From positions 56,656 through 120,655 of the forward strand of contig NZ_AYMV01000011.1 of the NCBI RefSeq assembly GCF_000633415.1: a stretch of DNA of 64,000 nucleotides. Reading direction: 5' to 3'. Shown here in pieces: positions 34,687 through 41,833 of the stretch. This DNA comes from Leucobacter sp. PH1c. GTDB lineage: Bacteria; Actinomycetota; Actinomycetes; Actinomycetales; Microbacteriaceae. How positions within the stretch are numbered: position 1 is the stretch's first letter; each line of letters begins with the position of its first letter. The translations under genes were made by a program, and so were the position numbers. The notes below the pieces were generated by a model. The model had not been told where the DNA came from, made no database searches, and saw only the letters and a list, made by a program, of their open reading frames with translations.

Positions 34687-35118
34687 ATGGATGCTCTGGA
34701 TCGCGCAATTATCGACGAGCTGGTCCGCGATGGCCGGATCACGAACGTGGATCTCGCGTCCCGGGTCGGGCTCACGCCGGGCCCGTGCCTGCGCCGCGTG
34801 CAGCGACTCGAGGCAGAGGGTGTGATCCGGGGCTACCGGGCGATCGTCGACCCGCACGCGGTGGGGCGTGGCTTCGAGGTGATCCTCCACGTCGATCTCG
34901 TGACGCAGGAGGCCTCGGTGGTGACCGGCTTCGAGCAGGAGGCCGCCGGGCTCCCCGAGGTGTCCGAGTTCAAGCGGCTCTTCGGCACGCCGGATTACTA
35001 CCTCCGGATCGCCGTCGCCGATCTCGCGGGGTACGAGGAGTTCCTCACGCAGCGGATCATGTCGATCCGCGGGGTGGGCAAGGTGAGCTCGCACTTCGCG
35101 ATGAAGAACATCAAGTAA
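34687..35118 (+). CDS. lrp: Lrp/AsnC-family transcriptional regulator
   Basis: The 143-residue protein has an N-terminal winged helix (MDALDRAIIDELVRDGRITN, then DLASRVGLTPGPCLRRVQRL) and a C-terminal RAM ligand-binding domain ending IMSIRGVGKVSSHFAMK. It senses amino acids and is divergent from the AzlCD exporter, which matches the Lrp-brnFE pair. CAAGAT, 6 nt before ATG 34687, suggests a leaderless mRNA. The GTPDYYLRIAVAD motif is typical of the family. Confidence 0.93.
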   Translation: MDALDRAIIDELVRDGRITNVDLASRVGLTPGPCLRRVQRLEAEGVIRGYRAIVDPHAVGRGFEVILHVDLVTQEASVVTGFEQEAAGLPEVSEFKRLFGTPDYYLRIAVADLAGYEEFLTQRIMSIRGVGKVSSHFAMKNIK

Positions 35119-35125
35119 GCAGCTG

Positions 35126-35201
35126 CGCCCGGGCGGGTGCGCCGGGTCGGGGCCCGCCTGCCCGGGCAAGTCCGCCCGGGCGGGATCCGTCCGCCCGGGC
35201 G
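35126..35201. repeat. Cluster of CGCCCGGGCG palindromes at a convergent junction
   Basis: The decamers CGCCCGGGCG at 35126-35135, 35173-35182 and 35192-35201, plus TGCCCGGGCA at 35159-35168, fill the gap between the Lrp gene and the converging DUF1844 gene. They can pair in several ways and may act as a bidirectional terminator. Confidence 0.45.
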
Positions 35202-35207
35202 TCGACC

Positions 35208-35627
35208 TCAGTTGACGGGGCCGGTGTACTTCTCGCCCGGGCCCTTGCCCGGGGCGTCGGGGATCGCGGAGGCCTCGCGGAACGCGAGCTGCACCGAGCG
35301 GAGGCCGTCGCGGAGGCTGCGGGCGTGCATGTCGCTCACCTCGGGGGCGCCCGCGGTGATGAGCCCGGCGAGTGCGTTGATGAGCTTGCGCGCCTCGTCC
35401 AGGTCGGTCTGGGTCTCGGGATCGTCCGCGAGGCCGACCTTCACCGCCGCGGCGCTGAGGAGGTGCACGGCCGCCGTGGTGATGACCTCGACCGCGGCGA
35501 CATCCGCGATATCGCGCGTCGCCTGGGCGACGTCGTCCTGTCCCACGCCCTGCTGCGCCTGAGCTTCGGGGCCCGAATCCGCTGCTGCGGGCTCGGTCTG
35601 CGGCTGATCGCTGGGGTTCTCGCTCAT
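35208..35627 (-). CDS. DUF1844 family protein
   Basis: The 139-residue protein has a Gln/Ala-rich N-terminus and then the DUF1844 core (DIADVAAVEVITTAAVHLLS, then GLADDPETQTDLDEARKLIN and ALAGLITAG). The function is unknown. In many actinobacteria it is encoded next to and divergent from infC, as here. The start at 35627 matches the family; further upstream lies the infC promoter region. Confidence 0.82.
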   Translation of the reverse strand: MSENPSDQPQTEPAAADSGPEAQAQQGVGQDDVAQATRDIADVAAVEVITTAAVHLLSAAAVKVGLADDPETQTDLDEARKLINALAGLITAGAPEVSDMHARSLRDGLRSVQLAFREASAIPDAPGKGPGEKYTGPVN

Positions 35628-35633
35628 GCTGTC

Positions 35634-35663
35634 CTGACTGTTGCTGCGGTGATGTGCTAATAT
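35634..35663 (+). promoter_or_regulatory. Promoter of the infC-rpmI-rplT operon
   Basis: CTGACT (35634-35639) and TAATAT (35658-35663) are 18 nt apart in a locally AT-rich patch. The predicted leader of about 220 nt contains several hairpins, including CTCCCG-AA-CGGGAG at 35846-35859. Long leaders with autoregulation are usual for infC operons. Confidence 0.5.
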
Positions 35664-35887
35664 TGATTCGGTTCTCGGCATTTTGCTGAGACGCGGAAGA
35701 GGAGATTCTCCCACCCGGCACCAGTTCTAGGTTATCGGGTTGTTGACACCCCGCCTCCCAGGAGGCAGCAGTGAAGGGTGTGGGGCGGCGCGTGCGCGGT
35801 CCCGGTCTTCCTCTCCGTGACTCCCGCCAGGGAGCGTCCACGGTTCTCCCGAACGGGAGTGGCCACACTGAAGCAGAGGAGCCGGCG

Positions 35888-36493
35888 ATCAGCGATCCCC
35901 GTACGAATGACAGAATCCGCGTCCCCGAGGTGCGACTGGTTGGTGCCAGTGGCGAGCAGGTCGGTGTCGTGCCGATCGAGACCGCACTGCGCATGGCTGC
36001 CGACGCCGATCTCGATCTCGTTGAGGTTGCCCCGAACTCGAAGCCCCCGGTGGCCAAGATCATGGACTTCGGCAAGTTCAAGTACGAGGCTGCTCAGAAG
36101 GCCAAGGAAGCTCGCCGCAACCAGGCGAACACGGTCCTCAAGGAGGTCCGCTTCCGCCTGAAGATCGACAAGCACGACTACGAGACCAAGACGAAGCGCG
36201 CCGTGGGCTTCCTGTCGCAGGGCGACAAGGTGAAGGCCATGATCCTGTTCCGCGGTCGTGAGCAGTCGCGCCCCGAGCAGGGTGTCCGCCTGCTGCAGCA
36301 GTTCGCCGAAGACATCGCCGAGTTCGGCACCGTCGAGTCGAACCCCCGGATCGATGGCCGCAACATGGTGATGGTCATCGCCCCGCTCAAGAACAAGTCC
36401 GAGGCGAAGGCGGAGCAGAACGCTCGTCGCGCCGAGGAGAAGGCCACGCGGAAGGCGGACAAGGCTTCCGGGCCTGCCGATTCCGACGACTAA
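35888..36493 (+). CDS. infC: Translation initiation factor IF-3 (ATC start codon)
   Basis: The conserved protein begins (I/M)[18 protein letters not shown] and runs through [20 protein letters not shown] and [15 protein letters not shown] to the C-domain; it ends in a charged Ala/Lys/Glu tail. IF-3 binds the 30S subunit and rejects non-AUG starts. No ATG, GTG or TTG is positioned correctly, but ATC at 35888 follows AGAGGAG (35875-35881) by 6 nt and gives the expected 201-residue length. infC with a rare AUU/AUC-type start is known as an autoregulatory device. The upstream in-frame ATG (35771) would add 39 non-conserved residues. Confidence 0.92.
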   Translation: MSDPRTNDRIRVPEVRLVGASGEQVGVVPIETALRMAADADLDLVEVAPNSKPPVAKIMDFGKFKYEAAQKAKEARRNQANTVLKEVRFRLKIDKHDYETKTKRAVGFLSQGDKVKAMILFRGREQSRPEQGVRLLQQFAEDIAEFGTVESNPRIDGRNMVMVIAPLKNKSEAKAEQNARRAEEKATRKADKASGPADSDD

Positions 36494-36574
36494 TTGTCGG
36501 CGCAGCGTGCGCCTCGCGCCGCAGCAGCCGTGCACAACGCAGCCCTCGGGCGCGCACACAACAAGGAGAAATCG

Positions 36575-36769
36575 ATGCCAAAGCAGAAGACCCACTCGGG
36601 GGCCAAGAAGCGCTTCAAGCTGACCGGCTCCGGCAAGCTGATGAAGCAGCAGGCCGGCATGCGCCACAACCTCGAGGTGAAGTCCTCGCGCCGCAAGCGC
36701 CGCCTGAACGCTGAGCAGGTGCTGTCCAAGGGTGACGCCAAGCAGGCGATGAAGCTCCTCGGCCACTAA
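36575..36769 (+). CDS. rpmI: Large ribosomal subunit protein bL35
   Basis: The 64-residue protein starts [20 protein letters not shown] and ends [10 protein letters not shown], a standard bL35. It follows infC, with an AACAAGGAGAA ribosome binding site. infC, rpmI and rplT form the usual translation operon. Confidence 0.97.
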   Translation: MPKQKTHSGAKKRFKLTGSGKLMKQQAGMRHNLEVKSSRRKRRLNAEQVLSKGDAKQAMKLLGH

Positions 36770-36818
36770 GCCGCGAGCACCACGCTTTTCATCACAGATT
36801 TTGTAAGGAAGAACTGAA

Positions 36819-37202
36819 ATGGCAAGAGTAAAGCGGGCAGTCAACGCCCACAAGAAGCGTCGCGTCATCCTCGAGCGCGCCGAGGGCTACCGCGGCCAGC
36901 GTTCGCGCCTCTACCGCAAGGCCAAGGAGCAGGTCACCCACTCGCTGGTCTACTCCTACAACGACCGTCGCAAGAAGAAGGGCGACTTCCGTCGCCTGTG
37001 GATCCAGCGCATCAACGCTGGCGCCCGCGCCAACGGCCTCACCTACAACCGCTTCATCCAGGGCCTCGGCCTCGCGGGTGTCGAGGTCGACCGCCGCATG
37101 CTCTCCGAGCTGGCCACGAACGAGCCCAAGGCCTTCGCCGCGCTCGTCGAGGTCGCGAAGCAGGCGCTGCCCGAGGACACCTCGGCTCCCAAGGCTGCGT
37201 AA
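36819..37202 (+). CDS. rplT: Large ribosomal subunit protein bL20
   Basis: The 127-residue protein starts [20 protein letters not shown] and contains [20 protein letters not shown], then [20 protein letters not shown]. It is standard bL20, needed for early 50S assembly. An AAGGAAG ribosome binding site precedes it. A strong hairpin follows the stop. Confidence 0.97.
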   Translation: MARVKRAVNAHKKRRVILERAEGYRGQRSRLYRKAKEQVTHSLVYSYNDRRKKKGDFRRLWIQRINAGARANGLTYNRFIQGLGLAGVEVDRRMLSELATNEPKAFAALVEVAKQALPEDTSAPKAA

Positions 37203-37219
37203 CGCACCGGTACTCGTCA

Positions 37220-37249
37220 GAACGCCCCGTCCCTGCGGACGGGGCGTTC
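37220..37249 (+). terminator. Terminator hairpin after rplT
   Basis: A perfect 13-bp stem, GAACGCCCCGTCC / GGACGGGGCGTTC, has a CTGC loop. The tail TGCGTTTCC is only weakly T-rich, but the position 18 nt after rplT and the stem strength make termination likely. Confidence 0.8.
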
Positions 37250-37267
37250 TGCGTTTCCGGGGCTCGG

Positions 37268-37273
37268 TAGACT
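37268..37273 (+). promoter_or_regulatory. -10 hexamer TAGACT for the RNA methyltransferase gene
   Basis: TAGACT ends 6 nt (TGCGGG) before the GTG at 37280, right after the rplT terminator. This is leaderless-type. Confidence 0.6.
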
Positions 37274-37279
37274 TGCGGG

Positions 37280-38077
37280 GTGATTGAGAACCCGAAGTCG
37301 ATGCGTGTGAAGCGGGCCGCGGCGCTCGCGAAGAAGAAGGAGCGCACGGCGCAGGGGCGCTTCCTCGTCGAGGGGCCGCAGGCGGTGCGCGAGCTGCTTG
37401 CCCACCGAGCGGAGCTCGCCGAGGTCGTCTTTGCCACGATGGGCACCGAGCCCTGGCAGCACGAGCTGGATCGGCTCGCCTCCGATGCGGGCGTGCTGCT
37501 CGAGCGGGTCACGGAGCCCGTGCTCGCAGCGATGGCCGAGACCATCACCCCGCAGGGCGTCATCGCCGTCGCCCGCACCTGGGACACCGCGCTCGAGGAG
37601 GCGCTCGCGGACGCACGCCTGGTCGCGATCCTGCACGAGGTGCGGGATCCCGGCAATGCCGGCGCGGTGCTGCGCGCCGCCGACGCGGCGGGCGCCGACG
37701 CGGTGATCTTCGCGGGGGAGAGCATCGACCCCTTCCACCCGAAGGTGGTGCGCTCCACGACGGGCTCGCTCTTCCACCTGCCGGTCGCCGTGGCGCCCGA
37801 CCTGGCCGCCGCCGTCGACGCGGCGCGCGCCGCCGGCCTCACGACGCTCGCCGCAGACGTGCGCGGCAGCGACCTCCTCGCGGCGCGGGCCGAGGGCGCG
37901 ATCGCCGGTCCGGTCGCCTGGGTGTTCGGCAACGAGGCGCGGGGGCTCTCCGAGGACGAGCGCGCGCTCACCGACCGCAGCCTGAAGCTGCCCATCTACG
38001 GCGCCGCCGAGTCGCTCAACCTGGCGACGGCCGCGAGCGTGCTGATCTACGAGACGGCGTTCGCGCAGCGCGGCTAG
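37280..38077 (+). CDS. TrmH/SpoU-family RNA 2'-O-methyltransferase
   Basis: The 265-residue protein has an N-terminal substrate-binding domain (GRFLVEGPQAVRELL) and a SPOUT catalytic domain. The knotted motifs are ILHEVRDPGNAGAVLRAADA, GPVAWVFGNEARGLS and LKLPIYGAAESLNLATAASV. It methylates a ribose 2'-OH in rRNA or tRNA. RlmB/TsnR-like genes are often next to infC-rplT and pheST in actinobacteria. The exact nucleotide cannot be told. The GTG start is supported by the leaderless hexamer. Confidence 0.9.
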   Translation: MIENPKSMRVKRAAALAKKKERTAQGRFLVEGPQAVRELLAHRAELAEVVFATMGTEPWQHELDRLASDAGVLLERVTEPVLAAMAETITPQGVIAVARTWDTALEEALADARLVAILHEVRDPGNAGAVLRAADAAGADAVIFAGESIDPFHPKVVRSTTGSLFHLPVAVAPDLAAAVDAARAAGLTTLAADVRGSDLLAARAEGAIAGPVAWVFGNEARGLSEDERALTDRSLKLPIYGAAESLNLATAASVLIYETAFAQRG

Positions 38078-38131
38078 CGGCTGGCTGGTCTGCGTCCTCG
38101 CGCCTTCCCTGTCTCGTCCCGTCCCGCCTGA

Positions 38132-38204
38132 TTCTCGGAGAAATCACGAATCTCGGAGATCTTGAGGGGCGTGGCTCCGAGAAATCAGATTTCTCCGAGG
38201 AATC
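38132..38204. repeat. 73-bp nested palindromic element, copy B
   Basis: Outer arms are CTCGGAGAAATC (38134-38145) and GATTTCTCCGAG (38188-38199). Inner arms are TCTCGGAG (38151-38158) and CTCCGAGA (38175-38182). Every arm is offset from copy A (22352-22424) by exactly 15,780 bases, so the two have identical length, while the central 15-base loop differs. It also lies between converging genes. Confidence 0.75.
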
Positions 38205-38276
38205 GTGGGCGCGCAGGCGAACGTGGGCGCGCAGGCGAACGTGGGCGCTGACGCGAAAGTGGGCGCGCAGGCGAAC
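38205..38276. repeat. Four tandem 18-bp repeats
   Basis: GTGGGCGCGCAGGCGAAC is present at 38205, 38223 and 38259, and a variant (GTGGGCGCTGACGCGAAA) at 38241. They abut the 73-bp palindrome directly. The downstream sequence to about 38320 contains degenerate GCGCAGGCGA fragments. The array is in the gap before the converging peroxidase gene and is not part of a recognised gene. Confidence 0.8.
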
Positions 38277-38363
38277 GCAACCGCGCAACCGCGCAGGCGA
38301 GCGCAGCCGCGCGAGCCCTCGGGGCGGGGCCGCCGCGCCGGAACGCGGCGGCCCCACGGCGCG

Positions 38364-39692
38364 CTACTGGAGCAGCGCGGCACCCAGCGTCTCACCCGGG
38401 CGGAAGCCGGGCAGGATCGCGAACACGGCCGAGCCGGTGTGCGTCACCCACTCGTTCAGCAGGTCGAGCTCGTCGAGCCGCTGCTGGATCGGCACGAACT
38501 GCGTGCGGGGATCACGCTGGAAGCACGCGAACAGCAGCCCGGACTCGCCGCCCTCGTCGTAGTTCGCCGCCCGTCGGAAGATCCGCTCGGACGGGTCCGT
38601 CGAGTGCGCGCGGCGGATGTGCGCGTAGCTCGGGATCACGGGGAGCCCGAGCGCGTTCTTCGCCTCGAAGTCGACGGGGGTGTGCTCCGAGCCGCCCGTG
38701 AGCGGGGCGCCGTCGTCGAGCGTGCGCCCGATCGTCTGCTCCCGGCCCGGCCGGTCCACCTGGTCCCAGGTGTCGAGCTCCATCCGGATGCGCCGCAGCA
38801 CGAGCGCGGAGCCGCCGGCGAGCCAGTCGCCGCCCGCGGAGTCGCCCGTCGTCACCCAGACGAGGTCCGTGAAGTCCTCGTCCTTCGGCGCCGGGTTGAT
38901 CGTGCCGTCCACCTGGCCCATGAGGTTCCGCATGGTGGTGCCGGACGGCTCCGAGCCGCGTGCCTGCCGGAAGCCCTGCTGGCTCCAGGCGAGCTCGGCG
39001 AAGGCCCGCAGATCGCGCTCGAGCATGCGCGCGGCGTGCGCGAGGGGGAGCGGATCGTCGGCCTGCAGGAGGAGCAGCAGATCGCCCCCATCGTGCGTGC
39101 CGGCGAGCCGGTCGCGCGAGAACGCGGGGAGCGGCGCGAGCCACTCGGGGCGGCGGGCGGGATCCACCCGGTCGACAAGTTCCGGCCCGACGCCGACGGT
39201 GATCGTCAGGCGCGAGGGCCGGGCGGCGAGCTCGGGCTCGGGATCGGCGAGCGGGGCGCTCCCCGAGGTGAGGCCCTCGACATCGCCCGTGAGGATCCGG
39301 AGCATGCGGCGGATTCCGTCGCGGTCGGTCTCCGGGCGCAGGGTGTAGGCGAGGTAGCGCACGTGCGCGGTCGGCGGGGTGACGATCCCCGCCTGGTGCG
39401 CGCCGTGGCAGGGGAGCGCTTCACCGCCGAAGTCGGCGTCCGCTCCGGACCCGGCGGGGGCAGCGGCCTCGCGCAGCGCGGGGATGCCGAGCGCTGCGCC
39501 GAGGCCGAGCGCGGCGCCGAGCCCCGCGCCGACGGCGCCCCCCGTGAGGAGCGCACGTCGGCCGATCCGGCGCGACTCGGGCGCCCCGGAGTCCGCGGGC
39601 GCGGCCCCCGAGCCGGGAGCCGCAGGCGCGGCCCCCGAATCGGGGGCCGCGCTGCTCGAAACGGGAGCCGGCTCAGTGCGCGGCATGCTCAT
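38364..39692 (-). CDS. Dyp-type haem peroxidase with Tat signal (EfeB/DtpA-like)
   Basis: The 442-residue protein has a twin-arginine signal (ESRRIGRRALLTGGAVGAG, about residues 40-60) after a Pro/Ala-rich leader. The Dyp signature is GQVDGTINPAP (GxxDG), and the distal region includes IRRAHSTDPSERIFRRA, then ANYDEGGESGLLFACFQRDP. Such enzymes are exported folded with haem and oxidise dyes or haem, or work with copper oxidases. It overlaps the PCuAC gene by 20 nt. In Streptomyces lividans a Dyp enzyme (DtpA) is linked to extracellular copper chaperones, a parallel to this cluster. Confidence 0.9.
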   Translation of the reverse strand: MSMPRTEPAPVSSSAAPDSGAAPAAPGSGAAPADSGAPESRRIGRRALLTGGAVGAGLGAALGLGAALGIPALREAAAPAGSGADADFGGEALPCHGAHQAGIVTPPTAHVRYLAYTLRPETDRDGIRRMLRILTGDVEGLTSGSAPLADPEPELAARPSRLTITVGVGPELVDRVDPARRPEWLAPLPAFSRDRLAGTHDGGDLLLLLQADDPLPLAHAARMLERDLRAFAELAWSQQGFRQARGSEPSGTTMRNLMGQVDGTINPAPKDEDFTDLVWVTTGDSAGGDWLAGGSALVLRRIRMELDTWDQVDRPGREQTIGRTLDDGAPLTGGSEHTPVDFEAKNALGLPVIPSYAHIRRAHSTDPSERIFRRAANYDEGGESGLLFACFQRDPRTQFVPIQQRLDELDLLNEWVTHTGSAVFAILPGFRPGETLGAALLQ

Positions 39693-40323
39693 CACTCGCG
39701 GCGTCGCCGTGATCCATGTCGCCGTGGTCCATCTCGCCCTCGGTCGTGTCCTTCGACCCGCCCTCGTAGTTCTCCTGGGCGCCCTCGGTCGCCTTCGCGA
39801 GCACGGTGACCTCGGCGGTCGAGCCGTCGTCGAAGCGGAGCGTGAGCGCCACATCGTCGCCGGGCAGGATCGGCTTCGGCATGTCCATGAACATGATGTG
39901 GTTCCCGCCGGGGGCGAGCTCGAAGGAGCCGCCAGCGGGGATCACGAAGCCGCCCTCGACCTCGCGCATGGTCGCCGTGGCGCCGGAGGTGACGGTCTCG
40001 TGGAGCTCGACCATCTTCGCGGCGGGGCTCTCGACGCTCACGAGCGTGAGGTCGGTCTTGCCGGAGTTCTTCAGGGTGCCGAAGACGCCCGTCATGCCCT
40101 CCTGCGCCTTGACCCAGCCGCCCTCGATCGAGAACGCCGAGTGGCCGCCCTGCTCCGCTGCGGCCTCCTGGGTCGTGTGCTTCGCCGCTGCGTCCTGGGC
40201 GGGCGCGCTGGTGCAGCCGCTCAGGAGGAGCGCCGCGGCGAGGGCTGCCCCGGAGAGCGTGAGCGTGCGCGCGCCGATCGTGCGGGTGCGTGCGATGGCG
40301 TGTGCGGAGGCGATGCGGGTCAC
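39673..40323 (-). CDS. PCuAC-type copper chaperone lipoprotein
   Basis: The 216-residue protein has a lipoprotein signal with lipobox LLLSGC (about residue 37). The PCuAC (DUF461) domain has the copper site H-x-n-M: ELHETV, GGNHIMFMDMPKPILPGDDV. A C-terminal tail with MDHGDMDHGD and DEHAAH repeats adds more His/Met ligands. PCuAC delivers Cu(I) to the CuA site of cytochrome oxidase in other bacteria. It starts at GTG 40323, overlapping copC by 4 nt. Confidence 0.9.
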   Translation of the reverse strand: MTRIASAHAIARTRTIGARTLTLSGAALAAALLLSGCTSAPAQDAAAKHTTQEAAAEQGGHSAFSIEGGWVKAQEGMTGVFGTLKNSGKTDLTLVSVESPAAKMVELHETVTSGATATMREVEGGFVIPAGGSFELAPGGNHIMFMDMPKPILPGDDVALTLRFDDGSTAEVTVLAKATEGAQENYEGGSKDTTEGEMDHGDMDHGDAASDEHAAH

Positions 40324-41018
40324 TGGGGGTCTCCCTCGGTCGAGGTGGTGTCGGTGAAGTTCTGGGTGGAGGCGGCCATGCCGTTTGCGCGGCGGCGGCG
40401 GCCGATGACGGCTGCGGTGACGCCGCCGGCGACGACGATCACGCCGCCTGCCGCGGCGAGGATCCCGCCGAGGGGGAGGCCGGAGCCGGTCTCCTCCGTG
40501 CCGTGCTCGTGGTCGGGGCCGTGCTCGTGAGCCTCGGCCTCGTCTGCGTGCTCGTGGTCGTCCGCGGCGCCGGGCTGAGCGGCGTCGATGCCCGCGGCGT
40601 CGACGATCTTGCCGGTGCCGTCTGCGGCGATCGAGATGCCGAAGGCGCCCTCGATCGGGTGGCCGTCGCTCGAGACCACGCGCCAAGCGGCGGCGTAGTC
40701 GCCGGGCTCGAGGTCGTCGCGCAGGTTCTGCGTGACGACGGGGCCGGCGATCTCGGGATCGCCGTCGCGGGCATCCGCGCCGTCGGGGCCCGTGACGACC
40801 ATCTCGGTGCCGACCTCGATGATGCTGTTGTTGAACTTCAGCTCGAACGCCTCGACCGCGCCGGTGCTCGCGTTCGCGACCACCTCCGTGGCGATGAGTT
40901 CGTCGTGGGCGAGCGCGGGAGCCGCGACGCCGAGTGTTGCTGCGCCCGCGAGGAGCGCGACCGCTGCGGCGGCGAGCGAGGCGCGTCGTCGAGCAGTCTG
41001 GGGGATGGTGTGAGACAT
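40320..41018 (-). CDS. copC: CopC-family copper-binding envelope protein
   Basis: The 232-residue protein has a signal peptide ending APALAHDELI, which exposes the N-terminal histidine used for the Cu(II) site. The CopC domain follows, with NSIIEVGTEMVVTGPDG and SSDGHPIEGAFGISI. After it comes a His/Glu-rich linker (DDHEHADEAEAHEHGPDHEH) and a C-terminal membrane helix. It binds extracytoplasmic copper. It is first in a run of copC - PCuAC - Dyp peroxidase. Confidence 0.92.
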   Translation of the reverse strand: MSHTIPQTARRRASLAAAAVALLAGAATLGVAAPALAHDELIATEVVANASTGAVEAFELKFNNSIIEVGTEMVVTGPDGADARDGDPEIAGPVVTQNLRDDLEPGDYAAAWRVVSSDGHPIEGAFGISIAADGTGKIVDAAGIDAAQPGAADDHEHADEAEAHEHGPDHEHGTEETGSGLPLGGILAAAGGVIVVAGGVTAAVIGRRRRANGMAASTQNFTDTTSTEGDPQ

Positions 41019-41128
41019 GGTCTCCTGATTCTCTCCGGCAAGCGCCGGTCCGTGGTGCGCCGCTGCCCCGGGCGCGCGGGTGCGCGGACGGAGCCCGCGA
41101 GGGTGGGCGCGGGAAACGATGAGGTGAA

Positions 41129-41776
41129 TCAGGCGGGGAGCGGCGGGCCGCGGCGGGTGATCGCGCCCGCGGTGAGGAGCCGATCGAGCAGCGCGCGGGG
41201 CGCGGCGAAGCGCGCGGCCGGGCGGAGCGCGCGGGGGAGCGGTGCGAGCTGGCGCGGGCGCTCGGTGAGCACGCGGCGGAGCGCGCGCCCGAGGGCGAGG
41301 AAGGCACGCTCTCCGCGGGCGAGCAGCACGGTCGTGAGCACGGCGGCGATGAGGTGCCAGATCCACATGGCGGTGTCGGCGGTCCCGGCCTCGGCGAGTC
41401 GCGGGGAGAAGCTCTCGAGCGCGGCGAGGTGCGCCGCGTGCGGGGAGACGGGCGTCGCACCGGCAGCGCCCGAGGCGCCGGGGCCGGCGACGCCGAGCCC
41501 GGCGAACGTCCAGTGGTAGAGGAACTGCGCCGCGGAGACGGCGAGCGCGAGGCGCCAGACGGAGCCGACGCGGCCAGCGAGCGCGACGCAGAGGGGGAGC
41601 GTGAGCACGACGGTCGCGGCGACCGAGGCCCACGTGATCACGCCGCCCGCGATGCCGTGGGAGGCTGCGGCGAGGAGCACCGCGACGGAGGCGCCGAGCG
41701 AGCCGCGGAGTACGCGAACGCCGCGGGTCATCCCCGGAGCGGGGGCGACCCGCGGGGATCGCCGCGAGCTCTGCAT
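41129..41776 (-). CDS. Multi-spanning membrane protein of the copper cluster, function unknown
   Basis: The 215-residue protein has about five membrane helices: two near the N-terminus (GSLGASVAVLLAAASHGIAG, SVAATVVLTLPLCVALAG), one with AQFLYHWTFAGLGVAG, and one with TAMWIWHLIAAVLTTVLLAR. Histidines in membrane segments (SHGIAGG, LYHWTF, SPHAAHLAAL, WIWHLI) could bind metal. I do not recognise a named family with confidence. It lies 110 nt upstream of copC on the same strand, so a role in copper handling is inferred. The start at 41776 is leaderless-type (TAGACT, 7 nt). Confidence 0.7.
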   Translation of the reverse strand: MQSSRRSPRVAPAPGMTRGVRVLRGSLGASVAVLLAAASHGIAGGVITWASVAATVVLTLPLCVALAGRVGSVWRLALAVSAAQFLYHWTFAGLGVAGPGASGAAGATPVSPHAAHLAALESFSPRLAEAGTADTAMWIWHLIAAVLTTVLLARGERAFLALGRALRRVLTERPRQLAPLPRALRPAARFAAPRALLDRLLTAGAITRRGPPLPA

Positions 41777-41783
41777 GCGGCCC

Positions 41784-41789
41784 AGTCTA
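41784..41789 (-). promoter_or_regulatory. -10 hexamer TAGACT for the copper-cluster membrane gene
   Basis: TAGACT on the minus strand ends 7 nt before the ATG at 41776. It is back-to-back with the TAGACT of pheS at 41820-41825. Confidence 0.55.
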
Positions 41790-41819
41790 CGCGTCCGCGC
41801 GGCACCGATCCGCACAGGC

Positions 41820-41825
41820 TAGACT
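41820..41825 (+). promoter_or_regulatory. -10 hexamer TAGACT for pheS
   Basis: TAGACT ends 8 nt (TGACCCCC) before the pheS GTG, with no Shine-Dalgarno sequence. Confidence 0.5.
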
Positions 41826-41833
41826 TGACCCCC

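Noticed and set aside
35771..35887. Upstream in-frame ATG as the infC start
   Set aside because: It would add 39 residues not seen in IF-3, and the Shine-Dalgarno sequence is positioned for the ATC at 35888.
38132..38204. CRISPR-like interpretation of the CTCGGAG repeats
   Set aside because: There are only four short units in alternating orientation, no regular spacers and no cas genes in the window.
38205..39809. Plus-strand open frame opposite the Dyp peroxidase, starting in the 18-bp repeats
   Set aside because: The frame outside the repeats is antisense to a gene with a clear Tat signal and Dyp motifs. The repeat-encoded VGAQAN units alone are not evidence of a gene.
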